Positions 39,719 to 49,290 of a stretch of 64,000 nucleotides of DNA are shown here, one piece after another. Under the pieces are notes generated by a model. That model saw only the letters and a program-made list of their open reading frames with translations. It was not told the origin of the DNA and made no database searches. The position numbers and the translations under genes are program-made. The stretch lies in NCBI RefSeq assembly GCF_000741775.1, contig NZ_JGZR01000016.1, forward strand, positions 248,193 to 312,192, written 5' to 3'. Position 1 is the first letter of the stretch, and the number at the start of each line of letters is the position of its first letter. This DNA is from Bifidobacterium subtile (lineage in GTDB: Bacteria > Actinomycetota > Actinomycetes > Actinomycetales > Bifidobacteriaceae).

Positions 39719-40072
39719 CTAGTCGTCTCCTTGCCTCTCTAGATCGATGACGCTGCGCATCGACCGTCACACGCGTCTGGAGCTGGGATGACCTGCCTGT
39801 GAGCAATCCGGCTCAGCCGGGATCACGGCGAGAATTGGGCCGCAGCCAGAGCGATATTCAACTGTGAACATCTTCCTCTGACGGATGGATATTTCCCTTC
39901 AGTTATTCCTCGGGCTTGAGCGTCGACGGCCGTCGGTCGGGCATGCTACTGGTATCGGAAGATAGTGCGCCGACCATGCTCAGCGGTATTCGATATCCCG
40001 TATTCGATGACGGTGATCATGACTAATTGCGACTGATTGCGACTGTGTTTGCGCCGGCACCGACGCGCCGTC
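39719..40072. other. Gap without recognised features
   Basis: 354 bp between the ABC exporter gene start and the glutamate-cysteine ligase stop. It should hold the exporter promoter. I see no gene, RNA or strong hairpin; GCGACTGATTGCGACTG at about 40026 is a short direct repeat. Confidence 0.5.
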
Positions 40073-41353
40073 TTACGCCTGGAACACGTCGGGGTGCTTC
40101 GGATCGCCGGGATCGTCGGCAAGCAGACCTTCAAGACCGAGGAATTCCTGCCAGAATTCCAAAGGTTGGCCGTACGGCGTGCTCTGTGCGCCGTGGGCCT
40201 GTAGACCGGTTTTGGCGGCGATGACATCGAATTCATTGATGCCGTCGAAGTACGATTCGAGCCGCTGGCGGTTCGCATCGTCGTAGAACAGCGAGCCGAC
40301 GATCTCCGTGAGCCGCTCGGCCCGATCGATGGGCAACGAATCCCAGTGCCGTAGCTCGATGAAGTTCTTGAGTCGCACATCGTTGAAATGGGTGGAGAGC
40401 ACGTGATTGATTTCGTACGGATTGAGTTCGCGGTCAGGGTATATCTCGCCGGCGTTGTCGCGGAACGCGACGCGATGCTTCTGCGCATCGGGCAATCCCT
40501 GAGCCTCCGGCGTATGGGTCAGATCGGCGAACATCAACGGCGTGGAAAGCACATCCACCGCGTAGTCCTCCCAGCTGAAACGCGGGTCGTACAGCCCGGG
40601 GATGAGACCGGTGCGCTGCGGATCCAGCGCGTCCCACATCAGCTGACGCAGCAGTGGGTAGGGATTCGTCTGCCCTTCAAAATACGGCGTGTTGCGGAAG
40701 AACCATGCCAGAATTGGACCGACGGCGGTGCCGATGCGCAACTTTTCGATGGCGTCGCGTTCATTCTGAAAGTCAATGCTGACCTGGGTGGAAGCCGAGC
40801 AGCGCATCATGCACGGACCGAACTTGCCGACGCGGCCCAAGTACTCGGTCATCGCATCGTAGCGGCTTTTGGGGTTCACCGGCACGTCAGCGTAGCCGGT
40901 TGTGGGCTGATAGCCGTAATTGACCAGCCGGAAGCCCAGCTCGTCGAGAATAGGGTCGATCTGCCTGCGGAACAGCCCATACGTGGTGAGCAGCTCCTCG
41001 GGTCGGCGCAGCACGCCGATCGAGCATTCGACCTGCCCGCCCGGTTCCAGCGAAATGCTGATGCCCGCGCGCCCCAGCCCCACCAATCGGCCGTTCTCCC
41101 AGTACTCCTCTTCGGCGTCGTAGTAAGGCCGCAGACGGTTCAGCAGCGTCTCGATGCCGTTAGGCTCGTAATAGTTCACGGCGGCGTCGGTGCCGTTGCG
41201 CACAGGAAGATGCTCGATCTCGACGCCGTAGCCGTCCTCGCGCTCCGGCTTGGCTCCGTGCTCGAAGAATTGCAGCAGGCTCGCGACATGCCTGGGGTTG
41301 ACCGTGGTGACAAGATGCGCGTAGCTGATGCGTGGTGTATTCATGTGCGCCAT
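40073..41353 (-). CDS. Glutamate-cysteine ligase family protein
   Basis: A 426-residue member of the GCS2/plant-type glutamate-cysteine ligase group. Landmarks are GYGVEIEHLPV, ISISLEPGGQVECSIGVLRRPEEL (the EPGGQ-x-E motif for glutamate and metals), MMRCSASTQVSIDFQNERDAI, and IELRHWDSLPID. The protein would join glutamate and cysteine, the first step to glutathione or a related thiol. No glutathione synthetase gene is in the window, so the end product is unclear. It stands alone between the ABC exporter and the giant activase gene. Confidence 0.85.
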   Translation of the reverse strand: MAHMNTPRISYAHLVTTVNPRHVASLLQFFEHGAKPEREDGYGVEIEHLPVRNGTDAAVNYYEPNGIETLLNRLRPYYDAEEEYWENGRLVGLGRAGISISLEPGGQVECSIGVLRRPEELLTTYGLFRRQIDPILDELGFRLVNYGYQPTTGYADVPVNPKSRYDAMTEYLGRVGKFGPCMMRCSASTQVSIDFQNERDAIEKLRIGTAVGPILAWFFRNTPYFEGQTNPYPLLRQLMWDALDPQRTGLIPGLYDPRFSWEDYAVDVLSTPLMFADLTHTPEAQGLPDAQKHRVAFRDNAGEIYPDRELNPYEINHVLSTHFNDVRLKNFIELRHWDSLPIDRAERLTEIVGSLFYDDANRQRLESYFDGINEFDVIAAKTGLQAHGAQSTPYGQPLEFWQEFLGLEGLLADDPGDPKHPDVFQA

Positions 41354-41488
41354 CGTATCCGCCCAGCCTGCGAGACATGGGCGTCACGCTATACGAAAAA
41401 TCAATAGCAGCTGTCGAAGGCCTATGCGAATGCTCGAAGCGTCTTTCCGGCGAACAATCAAACTAGACCGAACGGTTGCATCTACGCG

Positions 41489-44400
41489 TCAGTCGGCTGA
41501 GGTCAGCTTCTGATGGTTCTTCTTCGCCGCGGCGATCATGAGCTTGATGCGGTTGAGCTGGTTGGCTTCCGACGCGCCCGGGTCGTAGTCGATGGAGACG
41601 ATGTTGGCCTCGGGGTGCAGGCGGCGAATCTTGCCGAACATGCCGCGTCCGGTCACGTGGTTGGGCAGGCAGGCGAAGGGCTGCGCGCAGACGACGTTGG
41701 GGCAGCCGGATTGGATGAGTTCGAGGATTTCGGCGGTCAGCAGCCAGCCCTCCCCCGCCTGCACGCCGATCGAGGTCACCTCGCCGGCCATCTTGACCAG
41801 CTCGGGCATCGGCGTGTCCTGGCTGAACTTGCCGTGGGCCAAGTCAATAGCCCGGCGCACGGGATTCAAGTACCGATCCAGTCCCCAACGCATCACCGCA
41901 TAGACCGCTGGGTTTCCGCCCATGCCGAGATGATGCTCCTTCCAATCGGTGATATACGGATTGGTGGTCATGAACTCCACCATGCCCGGCACGACCGCCT
42001 CGCAGTCCTGCGATTCGATCACGTCGACCAAGTGGTTGTTGGCATCGGGATGGTATTTGACCAGAATCTCGCCGACGACTCCGACGCGGGGCTTGCGCGG
42101 CTTGCGATTCAATGGCAGCGCGTCGAAGCTCGTCACAATCTGTTTCAGCAGGGTCTGATAGGGCAGATAGCGCCTGCCGATCTCCCGTGCCGCAGTATCC
42201 GAAAACCCATGATGCTCGATGGTCTCGCGCACGATGGTGTCCCAGAGTTCATAGAGCTTGTTCGCGCTGCCCGGCTCGACCTCGTAGGGCCGCACGCGGT
42301 AGAGGCATTTCATCAGCAGATCGCCGATGATGAGCGCCTTGATGGCGCGGTGTAGCAGCGAGGGAGTCGCTTTGAAGCCGGGATTGTCTTCGATGCCTTG
42401 CGTGCTCAGGGCGATGACCGGAATCTGCGGATAGCCCGAATCGATCAGCGCCTTGCGAATCAGGCCGAAGTAGTTCGTCGCGCGACACATGCCACCGGTC
42501 TGCGTGATGGCCAGCGCGACTTTGTCCGGATCGTATTTGCCCTGCACGATGGCGTCGACGAGCTGGCCGACCACCATGATGGCCGGGTAGCAGGCGTCGT
42601 TGTTGACGTATTTGAGGCCGAGCTCGACATCCTCATGGCTCGCAGTCTTGAGCACGTCGAAATGGTAGCCGCCAGAACGGATCACGGCCTCCACCAGCGA
42701 CATATGCACCGGGCTCATCTGCGGGCCTACGATGGTGTAGTCCTTCTTCATCGACTTGCCGAAGGGGATCTTGTTCGCATAGCGCGACATCGTGGCGTTG
42801 TTGTGGCCTGAAACGCTCTTGTGCTTGGATGATTTGGTTGCGGCTGCGGATGAGGATGAGGATGTGGTTGCGGAACGGTCAGCAGCGGAATCGTTGGTCT
42901 GTGCGGCCGTCTCATTCGCCCGGCGTGCGGCGGCTCGCATGGCTTCGGTGAGTTTGGGGTTCGCGGCCATCACCGCGTCAAGCATGACCTGACGGCCCGG
43001 CGTAGGCGCCTGCGAACCGGTCTTGCGGAATTCCGCCGTCTCGTTCGACTCTGGTGCGAACGTCGACGCCGATGCTGTGGCAGTCTGCGCCACATCGCAG
43101 GCCTGACCGTACTGGTTCTGCGCGGCGAGCAGCGCGGCCTTCGCGGCTTCCAACTGCTGCTGCGCCTGTGCGACCTTGGCTTGCGCCTGGGCGATATCGT
43201 CGTTCAAGGCAGTCAGCGCCGCCTCGTCACGCTTGCCGGGCAACGCGGATTGCGTGTTGTGATGTGATGCCGGAGAACCTGGAGCAACAACAGACGCAGC
43301 AGAACCGCCAAATCCGTCCGCCGTCTTCGTCAGCCTATCGGCATCCAGCCCATTTGCCAAGGCTTCATCGTCATTCGACCCGTTGCGCGCCACGACCGCC
43401 AGCCGCGTCTTGTTCGACTCGCGCTCTTCGACGGCCGCTTTGAGCGAGCGCAGGCGGATCTTCGCCGCGCCCAGATTGCTGACCTCGTCGATTTTGAGCT
43501 GCGTGTACACGTCGGATTTGTCGGCGAGTATTTCGCTGACCTGATCGGTGGTGATGGCGTCGATGCCGCAGCCGAAGGAGTTGAGCTGCACCAGTTCGAG
43601 CCCAGGGTAGGAGGCCACGAAATTGGCTGCCGAGTAGAGTCGCGCGTGATAGGCCCACTGGTTGGTGACGCGCAACGGCATCGTGGTGACCTTGCGGTCG
43701 CCGGAATGGATGAAGCCGGCGGCGTCCTTCTTGCGCGGGTCGTCCTCGCCTTCGCTCAAATACTCGCTCAATCGCAAGTCGTCGCCGGGGCGCAGCTCGC
43801 AGACGGAATCTTCGGAGAGCACCACCATGCCCAGCGCGCAGATGGTTTCGGGGATGCCGTGGTTGATTTCCGGATCGATGTGGTACGGCCGGCCGGCGAG
43901 CACGATGCCCCGGCAGTCGTGCTCTTTCATATACGCCAGCGCGCGCAGGCCCTCGGTCTGCACATCGTTCTTGAAGATCTTGTCTTCCGCGTAGGCGGCA
44001 GTAACGGCCTGTTCGACCTCCTCGCGGCTGACATCGGCCCAGGCGAACTCCTCAAGGATGCGATCGACCATGAGCTCGTGGTTCGCGAGGTTGAAGTAGG
44101 GCCGCATGTAGCGCACGCCGGAGTCGCGCAATTCGGGCATATTCGCCTCGATCACGACCGGATAGTTGGCCACGATCGGGCAGTTGTAATGGTTGTCGGC
44201 GTTTTCGACCAGCTCTTCCTCGTAGGAGACGCAGGGGTAGAAGATCGTGTCGACGTGCTTGCCCAGCAGCCACTTGATGTGCCCGTGCACCAGCTTGGCC
44301 GGATAGCAGATGTTCTCGGAGGCGATCGATTCGATGCCGCTTTCAAACAGCTCATGGGTCGAACGGCCCGAAATCATGACTTTGAAGCCGAGCGAGGTGA

Positions 44401-46630
44401 GCAGCGTGAACCAGAAGGGATAGTTCTCATACATGTTCAGCACGCGCGGGATGCCGATGGAGCCGCGGTAGGCCTTCTTGTCGGTGAGTCGGCGGTAGGC
44501 GAAGCAGCGCTTGTATTTGTAGTCGTAGAGATTCGGCCGGTCGGAGCGCTGCTTCGTGGCGTCGCCGCCGCGCTCGCAGCGGTTGCCGGTCACGTAACGC
44601 GAACCGTCCTGGAAAGTCGTGATCGTGAGTTTGCAGCGGTTCTGGCACAGCTTGCACACGTCGCGTTCGGAAGTCATCGACAGCTTGTCGAGCGCCTCGC
44701 CGGAGAGAATGGACGAGAGCGTGTGCTCGGGGTGAGCTGCCTGCGTAATGACATCATCAGCTACGTCAACGGTGACATCATCATCAGCCGCATCAATATA
44801 GTGCATGCGCGCGGTCAGCGCGGCGCCGTACGCGCCCATTAGCCCTGCGATATTCGGCCGGGTCACCTCGCGTTCGGTGAGCAACTCGAAGGCGCGCAGC
44901 ACCGCGTCGTTGAGGAACGTGCCGCCCTGCACCACGATGGTGTCCCCCAGCTCGCCGGAGTCGCGCAGCTTGATGACCTTGTACAGCGCGTTGCGCACGA
45001 CGGAGTAGCACAGCCCGGCGGCGATGTTCTCCATCGAAGCGCCTTCCTTCTGCGCCTGCTTGACGGAGGAATTCATGAACACCGTGCAGCGCGAGCCCAG
45101 GTCGACCGGACGGTCGGAGCGCAGCGCGGCCTGCGTGAAATCTTCAATGCTCAACCCCATCGATTGCGCGAAGGTCTGCAGGAATGAGCCGCAGCCGGAG
45201 GAGCATGCCTCGTTGACAGCGATCGAATCCACCACGCCGTCGGTGATGGCCAGGTATTTCATGTCCTGCCCGCCGATGTCGATGACGGCAGTGACGCCCG
45301 GACTCACCATTTCCGCGCCGCGATAATGCGCCATCGTTTCGACCACGCCCTCGTCCAAGTGCAATCCGGTGGTGATGAGCCCTTCGCCGTAGCCGGTGGC
45401 GCAGCTGCGGGCGATATACGCGCTATCGGGCAGCTCGGCCTGAATCTTTTTGACGATCTCGACGGCGGCGGTCAGCGGGCTGCCGTCATTCGTCGCATAC
45501 GATGACCAGACGATTTCGCGGTCGTCGTTGACCAGCGTGGCTTTGATGGTGGTCGATCCGGCGTCGATGCCGAGGAAATGCGGGCCGTGCGCACCTGCGA
45601 GCGTGCCGATATGCACATGCTCGCGGTGATGGCGGGCGTTGAAATCCTCGCGATCCGCTTCGGTGTCGAACAGCGGCGGCATCGTGGGCGTATCGCTCGG
45701 CAGGTTGTCCAAAGCGGCCAATTGGTCGAGTATTTCCGCGCAGCCGCGCGGTTCGAAATGCTGGCTCGGGTCGAGCTGGTCGTCTTCTCCGGCGAGCAAC
45801 GCCGCGCCGAAAGCGACATACAGGTGCGCGTCGGTCGGTGTGACGAATTCGCTGACCTTGCCCTCAAGCGCGCGGCCGAAGGCTTCGCGCAGCTCGGACA
45901 TGAAGAACAGCGGGCCGCCCAGAAACACTACAGTGCCGTGAATCGGGCGTCCTGCGGCCAATCCGGCGATGGTCTGCGTGGCTACGGCGGTGAAAATGGA
46001 CGCCGCCAGATCGGGCTTCGCCGCGCCGTCGTTGATAAGCGGTTGCAGATCGGATTTGGCGAAAACACCGCAGCGCGAGGCAATGGGATACAAGGTCTGG
46101 TACTGCTTGGCCAGCTCGTTCAGGCCGGCTGCATCAGTGTCGAGCAAGGTCGACATCTGATCGATGAACGCACCCGTGCCGCCTGCGCACGAGCCGTTCA
46201 TGCGTTGCTCTGGCGTAGGCTTCAGGTACGTGATTTTCGCGTCCTCGCCGCCCAACTCGATGATGACGTCGGCCTGCGGATACTCCTGATCGATGGCCCG
46301 CGTTTCGGCGATGACCTCCTGCACGAAGGCCACATGCATATGGTCGGCAAGCCCCAGTCCGCCCGAACCGGTAATCGCTAGGCGAATCAGGTCGTCGCCG
46401 CGGCCTCGGCTTTCGAGCTCGGCGTGGATATCCTGCAGCAGACCGGCGACGGTGGCGCGAACATTGGCGTGATGACGGCGGTAATCGGAGAACAGCACAT
46501 CGCTCAAGCTGTCGCTGTCATCGAGCACGACGGCCTTGACGGTTGTCGACCCGATATCCAAGCCGACTCGCAGCGGTTTCGCTGCCCGCCTGCGCGTCGC
46601 CGCCACGTCCGCCGCATCCGCCATACGCAT
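41489..46630 (-). CDS. Giant 2-hydroxyacyl-CoA dehydratase activase-related protein
   Basis: A 1,713-residue fusion. Two BcrAD/BadFG ATPase domains of the ASKHA fold come first (GLDIGSTTVKAVVLDD near 25, GIDAGSTTIKATLVND near 358; the second has EACSSGCGSFLQTFA with the Cys pair expected to hold a bridging [4Fe-4S]). Then follow CKLCQNRCKLTI, a DUF2229-like region (SENICYPAKLVHGHIKWLL), an Ala/Gln coiled coil near 1180-1240, an Asn/Ser-rich spacer, and a C-terminal HgdB-like part (NNDACYPAIMVVGQLVDAI, TQTGGMCRATNY). Similar proteins occur widely in anaerobes with no proven role. The ATG at 46630 has TGAGGT seven bases upstream; TTG 46636 and ATG 46624 are alternatives. Confidence 0.85.
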   Translation of the reverse strand: MRMADAADVAATRRRAAKPLRVGLDIGSTTVKAVVLDDSDSLSDVLFSDYRRHHANVRATVAGLLQDIHAELESRGRGDDLIRLAITGSGGLGLADHMHVAFVQEVIAETRAIDQEYPQADVIIELGGEDAKITYLKPTPEQRMNGSCAGGTGAFIDQMSTLLDTDAAGLNELAKQYQTLYPIASRCGVFAKSDLQPLINDGAAKPDLAASIFTAVATQTIAGLAAGRPIHGTVVFLGGPLFFMSELREAFGRALEGKVSEFVTPTDAHLYVAFGAALLAGEDDQLDPSQHFEPRGCAEILDQLAALDNLPSDTPTMPPLFDTEADREDFNARHHREHVHIGTLAGAHGPHFLGIDAGSTTIKATLVNDDREIVWSSYATNDGSPLTAAVEIVKKIQAELPDSAYIARSCATGYGEGLITTGLHLDEGVVETMAHYRGAEMVSPGVTAVIDIGGQDMKYLAITDGVVDSIAVNEACSSGCGSFLQTFAQSMGLSIEDFTQAALRSDRPVDLGSRCTVFMNSSVKQAQKEGASMENIAAGLCYSVVRNALYKVIKLRDSGELGDTIVVQGGTFLNDAVLRAFELLTEREVTRPNIAGLMGAYGAALTARMHYIDAADDDVTVDVADDVITQAAHPEHTLSSILSGEALDKLSMTSERDVCKLCQNRCKLTITTFQDGSRYVTGNRCERGGDATKQRSDRPNLYDYKYKRCFAYRRLTDKKAYRGSIGIPRVLNMYENYPFWFTLLTSLGFKVMISGRSTHELFESGIESIASENICYPAKLVHGHIKWLLGKHVDTIFYPCVSYEEELVENADNHYNCPIVANYPVVIEANMPELRDSGVRYMRPYFNLANHELMVDRILEEFAWADVSREEVEQAVTAAYAEDKIFKNDVQTEGLRALAYMKEHDCRGIVLAGRPYHIDPEINHGIPETICALGMVVLSEDSVCELRPGDDLRLSEYLSEGEDDPRKKDAAGFIHSGDRKVTTMPLRVTNQWAYHARLYSAANFVASYPGLELVQLNSFGCGIDAITTDQVSEILADKSDVYTQLKIDEVSNLGAAKIRLRSLKAAVEERESNKTRLAVVARNGSNDDEALANGLDADRLTKTADGFGGSAASVVAPGSPASHHNTQSALPGKRDEAALTALNDDIAQAQAKVAQAQQQLEAAKAALLAAQNQYGQACDVAQTATASASTFAPESNETAEFRKTGSQAPTPGRQVMLDAVMAANPKLTEAMRAAARRANETAAQTNDSAADRSATTSSSSSAAATKSSKHKSVSGHNNATMSRYANKIPFGKSMKKDYTIVGPQMSPVHMSLVEAVIRSGGYHFDVLKTASHEDVELGLKYVNNDACYPAIMVVGQLVDAIVQGKYDPDKVALAITQTGGMCRATNYFGLIRKALIDSGYPQIPVIALSTQGIEDNPGFKATPSLLHRAIKALIIGDLLMKCLYRVRPYEVEPGSANKLYELWDTIVRETIEHHGFSDTAAREIGRRYLPYQTLLKQIVTSFDALPLNRKPRKPRVGVVGEILVKYHPDANNHLVDVIESQDCEAVVPGMVEFMTTNPYITDWKEHHLGMGGNPAVYAVMRWGLDRYLNPVRRAIDLAHGKFSQDTPMPELVKMAGEVTSIGVQAGEGWLLTAEILELIQSGCPNVVCAQPFACLPNHVTGRGMFGKIRRLHPEANIVSIDYDPGASEANQLNRIKLMIAAAKKNHQKLTSAD

Positions 46631-46962
46631 CTCCAATACCTCAGAACGCCTCAGGGACTTGACGGCACTACTCCGCTCTCCGCCCCGATCTCTACTAACA
46701 CCCTAGTCTGCCTCCCGGTCAGTCTTCGGGCGTGTTCCCGTCAAGCGATTCGTCCAGACGTAGGTCACGCATATGCGGATTGCGTAGTCATCTGTTAAGC
46801 AATTCGTGCAGAAAACATAAGATGGACTGGCAAATTAACTCGGAATTCATTACAGCATGCAACAAAGGCAGACTGTCAGATGATTATTCAATATTTTGTA
46901 ACATCACATATTAGGTATACGAAAATACTATATAAACATAGTGATAATGTATACTTATAATC
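46631..46962. other. AT-rich gap upstream of the AbiE pair
   Basis: The 332 bp between two divergent genes become clearly AT-rich after about 46800, unlike the rest of the window, as expected of acquired DNA. No gene is seen. The last 50 bp hold the dyad operator listed separately. Confidence 0.5.
46915..46954 (+). promoter_or_regulatory. Candidate AbiEi operator, 40-bp nested dyad
   Basis: GTATAC at 46915-46920 and 46949-46954 flank ACTAT at 46927-46931 and ATAGT at 46938-46942, all symmetric about one centre (ATAAAC, 46932-46937). AbiEi antitoxins are known to bind inverted repeats in their own promoter. A GATAAT -10-like hexamer (46943-46948) lies within the right arm, so binding would block transcription. 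Only eight bases separate the dyad from the antitoxin ATG and no Shine-Dalgarno is present; the mRNA may be leaderless or nearly so. Confidence 0.6.
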
Positions 46963-47502
46963 ATGAAGACAACGCAGGCACTCAAGCTGCTCAACCAATG
47001 GGATAGCACGGGAAGATACGTGTATCTCAAACGCGACCTGCGGAAGATTATTCAAGAGCCGCAGCACACCTTTGATGCCACCATTAGCCGTCTCGTGCAG
47101 GCCGGCATCCTCGAACGCGCAGCGCATGGCATCTATGTGTATGCGCTCAGCCGACACGCTGACGGGAACACCCTCGACCTCATCGCCCGAAATCTGCGCC
47201 GCGGCGAAATCACATATGAAAGCTACGAAAGTGCACTGAGCGAATTCGGCGTCATCAGCCAGAACCTTATCGACCGTCGCACATACGCGACGACCGGAAA
47301 ATCCGGCGAGTACCACACGTCGTATGGCGTAGCCGAGCTCACGCATACGAAACTCAGCCCTGCGCAAATCCTGCCAGGTCTCATCCATATCACAGGCAGG
47401 GGCGTTCCTATGGCGACAAAACAGCTCGCCTACCAAAATCTCAAAGCGACTAGGCGAAACCTTAGCCTTATTGATTACGAGGAGCTAGCAGCCCATGCAT
47501 GA
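46963..47502 (+). CDS. abiEi: Type IV toxin-antitoxin system antitoxin, AbiEi family
   Basis: A 179-residue protein with an N-terminal winged helix (ALKLLNQWDSTGRYVYLKRDLRKII, TFDATISRLVQAGILERAAHGIYVYALS) and a C-terminal domain (LIARNLRRGEITYESYESALSEFGVISQNLIDRRTYATTGKSGEY) as in AbiEi antitoxins. These repress their own promoter through the N-terminal domain and counter the toxin through the C-terminal domain without forming a stable complex. The gene overlaps the toxin gene by 8 bp. AT-rich upstream DNA and the operator-like dyad point to a mobile defence cassette. Confidence 0.87.
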   Translation: MKTTQALKLLNQWDSTGRYVYLKRDLRKIIQEPQHTFDATISRLVQAGILERAAHGIYVYALSRHADGNTLDLIARNLRRGEITYESYESALSEFGVISQNLIDRRTYATTGKSGEYHTSYGVAELTHTKLSPAQILPGLIHITGRGVPMATKQLAYQNLKATRRNLSLIDYEELAAHA

Positions 47503-48358
47503 TATCGAATCAATCAGCGAATACGCACAACAATTAGCAGCCGAGCAAAATCTCGCCAATATGGTGCGAACCATCGAAAAGGAACTGCTCCATTACGAGA
47601 TTCTGGATGCACTCGATAATGATGGTCTCTTGGATGACCTTGTGTTTCAGGGCGGCACGAGTCTTCGGCTCTGCTATGGCGCAGAACGATATAGCGAGGA
47701 TCTCGACTTTGCCGGCGGGCAGGGCTTCAATCGCAGCGACCTCGCAACGCTCAAGGATTGCATCGAAGAATCCGTGGGGCGGCGCTACCATGTTTCCGCA
47801 AATGTGAAATCGCCGAAGAAAAACGATAGCACAATAGCTACATGGACGGTCGAAGTAGACACATCACCACGTCACACGGATATTCCACGGCAACGGATCA
47901 AAATTGAAGTGGCATCTGTCGACGCGCATGATGCGATTGCCCGAACCCTGAACGTGAATTATGAAGGCCTACCGAATTCATACGCGGACATCATTCTCAA
48001 CGTCGAAAGCCAGAATGAGATTCTGGCTGACAAAGTTGAAGCTTTTGTTTGTTCGCCGCATCTTCGATATCGAGACCTATGGGACTTGGCTTGGCTGGGT
48101 AAACAACCTTCAATTGACATGGAGAAAGTCGTTGAGCTGCGTAAGTTGAAAGAATCCGATTACCGAGAAATCGAGCTGTACAAGGAACGGTATCCGACGA
48201 TACAGGAGAAGCTTGCGAATGCTTTCGAATCGGGCGATTTCCTGTCCGAATTGTCGCGGTTCCTTCCCGCCAGCGTTATCAGCCGAACCGTCCAACGACC
48301 ACTGTGGATGCAATCAACACAGTCGCAACTCGAAGGACTCTTCAAACAGATGGCATAA
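47495..48358 (+). CDS. abiEii: Type IV toxin, AbiEii nucleotidyltransferase family
   Basis: A 287-residue DUF1814 nucleotidyltransferase. The GGTSLRLCYGAERYSEDLDF segment (GGTS at 53-56, D69-x-D71) is the catalytic core of AbiEii toxins, which add nucleotides to tRNA acceptor ends and stop growth during phage infection. ILADKVEAFVCSPHLRYRDLWDLAWL is the second conserved block. The start overlaps the antitoxin gene end, so translation is coupled. The pair gives abortive-infection immunity in characterised systems. Both catalytic Asp residues are present, so the toxin looks functional. Confidence 0.9.
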   Translation: MHDIESISEYAQQLAAEQNLANMVRTIEKELLHYEILDALDNDGLLDDLVFQGGTSLRLCYGAERYSEDLDFAGGQGFNRSDLATLKDCIEESVGRRYHVSANVKSPKKNDSTIATWTVEVDTSPRHTDIPRQRIKIEVASVDAHDAIARTLNVNYEGLPNSYADIILNVESQNEILADKVEAFVCSPHLRYRDLWDLAWLGKQPSIDMEKVVELRKLKESDYREIELYKERYPTIQEKLANAFESGDFLSELSRFLPASVISRTVQRPLWMQSTQSQLEGLFKQMA

Positions 48359-48523
48359 ATCTTATTGCTCATGAAGCCGCGCCAATCTCGGCAAGCTATT
48401 ATAAGAGCCGTATGGAAGACGCAAGACACTGTACTGAGTTAAACGTCCTTCCTACGAAGCGTGAGGATGTGCGATTAGCTGAACTGCTTTGAACACACCC
48501 ATTCTTCAACTTTGCTTTAGGTC

Positions 48524-49228
48524 TTAGGACGCGTCGCCTTCGCCGCTGGCGCGGTCTTTGCCGTAGACTTCGGGGATGAAGCGCTCTTGGTCGTGCAGCT
48601 TGGCCCAGATTACTGGCTTGCCTTGCGCGAAGGACTGCGGCACGTCGATGATGCGCTGGTTGCTTGAACCGCGGAATTGCAGCAATGAGTCGTGCAGCGT
48701 CTTGATGTAGCGTCCGTCGACCAAGATATCGACCAGATGCAGCAGTTCGAGCTTGTCCTCGCTTTCCCCCGGCCGCATCAGCTCCTCCCACGTGTATCCG
48801 GTCCAGCACCAGATGTCCTTCTCGTGGCCGAATTCTTTGCGCAGCCGCTTGGCCAGCGGTATGAGAATGCCCGTGTTGAGCAGCGGTTCGCCGCCGAGGA
48901 ACGTAATGCCCTGCACGAAGTTTTGACCGATATCCTCGACAATCTTGTCTTCAAGCTCAGCCGAGTATTCAATGCCCGCCCAGAAATCCCAGATGGACGA
49001 GTTATAGCATTCCATGCAATGGAATGGGCACCCGGAAACATACAGCGAGCAACGAATTCCCTCGCCATCGGTCATCAGAAAACGCTTGTAGTCAGCGACC
49101 ATATTATGGCTCATCCGGTCACTACGCCACTGCCCCGCCCGAGGATTATTGCTCAACGCACAAGGAACGCCCGGCCCCCGATTCGGGTCAGTCCGAGCAA
49201 AATCATGCAGCTTGCCCTGCGCAACCAT
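48524..49228 (-). CDS. nrdG: Anaerobic ribonucleotide reductase activating protein
   Basis: A 234-residue radical-SAM activase. The cluster motif C-x3-C-x2-C is at C67, C71 and C74 (VSGCPFHCMECYN), followed by GITFLGGEPLLN, the GGE SAM-binding motif. It makes the glycyl radical in NrdD. AAGGAG lies before the ATG at 49228. About 40 residues precede the domain (RTDPNRGPGVPCALSNNPRAGQWRSDRMSHNMV), longer than in many NrdG proteins; M39 is a possible shorter start. It follows nrdD by 464 bp, an unusually wide gap filled by repeat DNA. Confidence 0.93.
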   Translation of the reverse strand: MVAQGKLHDFARTDPNRGPGVPCALSNNPRAGQWRSDRMSHNMVADYKRFLMTDGEGIRCSLYVSGCPFHCMECYNSSIWDFWAGIEYSAELEDKIVEDIGQNFVQGITFLGGEPLLNTGILIPLAKRLRKEFGHEKDIWCWTGYTWEELMRPGESEDKLELLHLVDILVDGRYIKTLHDSLLQFRGSSNQRIIDVPQSFAQGKPVIWAKLHDQERFIPEVYGKDRASGEGDAS

Positions 49229-49290
49229 GCTGATCTCCTTACATGCGATTTCTCAAGTGTTACGGTTTGGTTTGGGATAGATAATGCTCG

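Noticed and set aside
40388..41407. 339-codon plus-strand frame opposite the glutamate-cysteine ligase gene
   Set aside because: Shadow frame without any motif; the minus-strand protein fits its family end to end.
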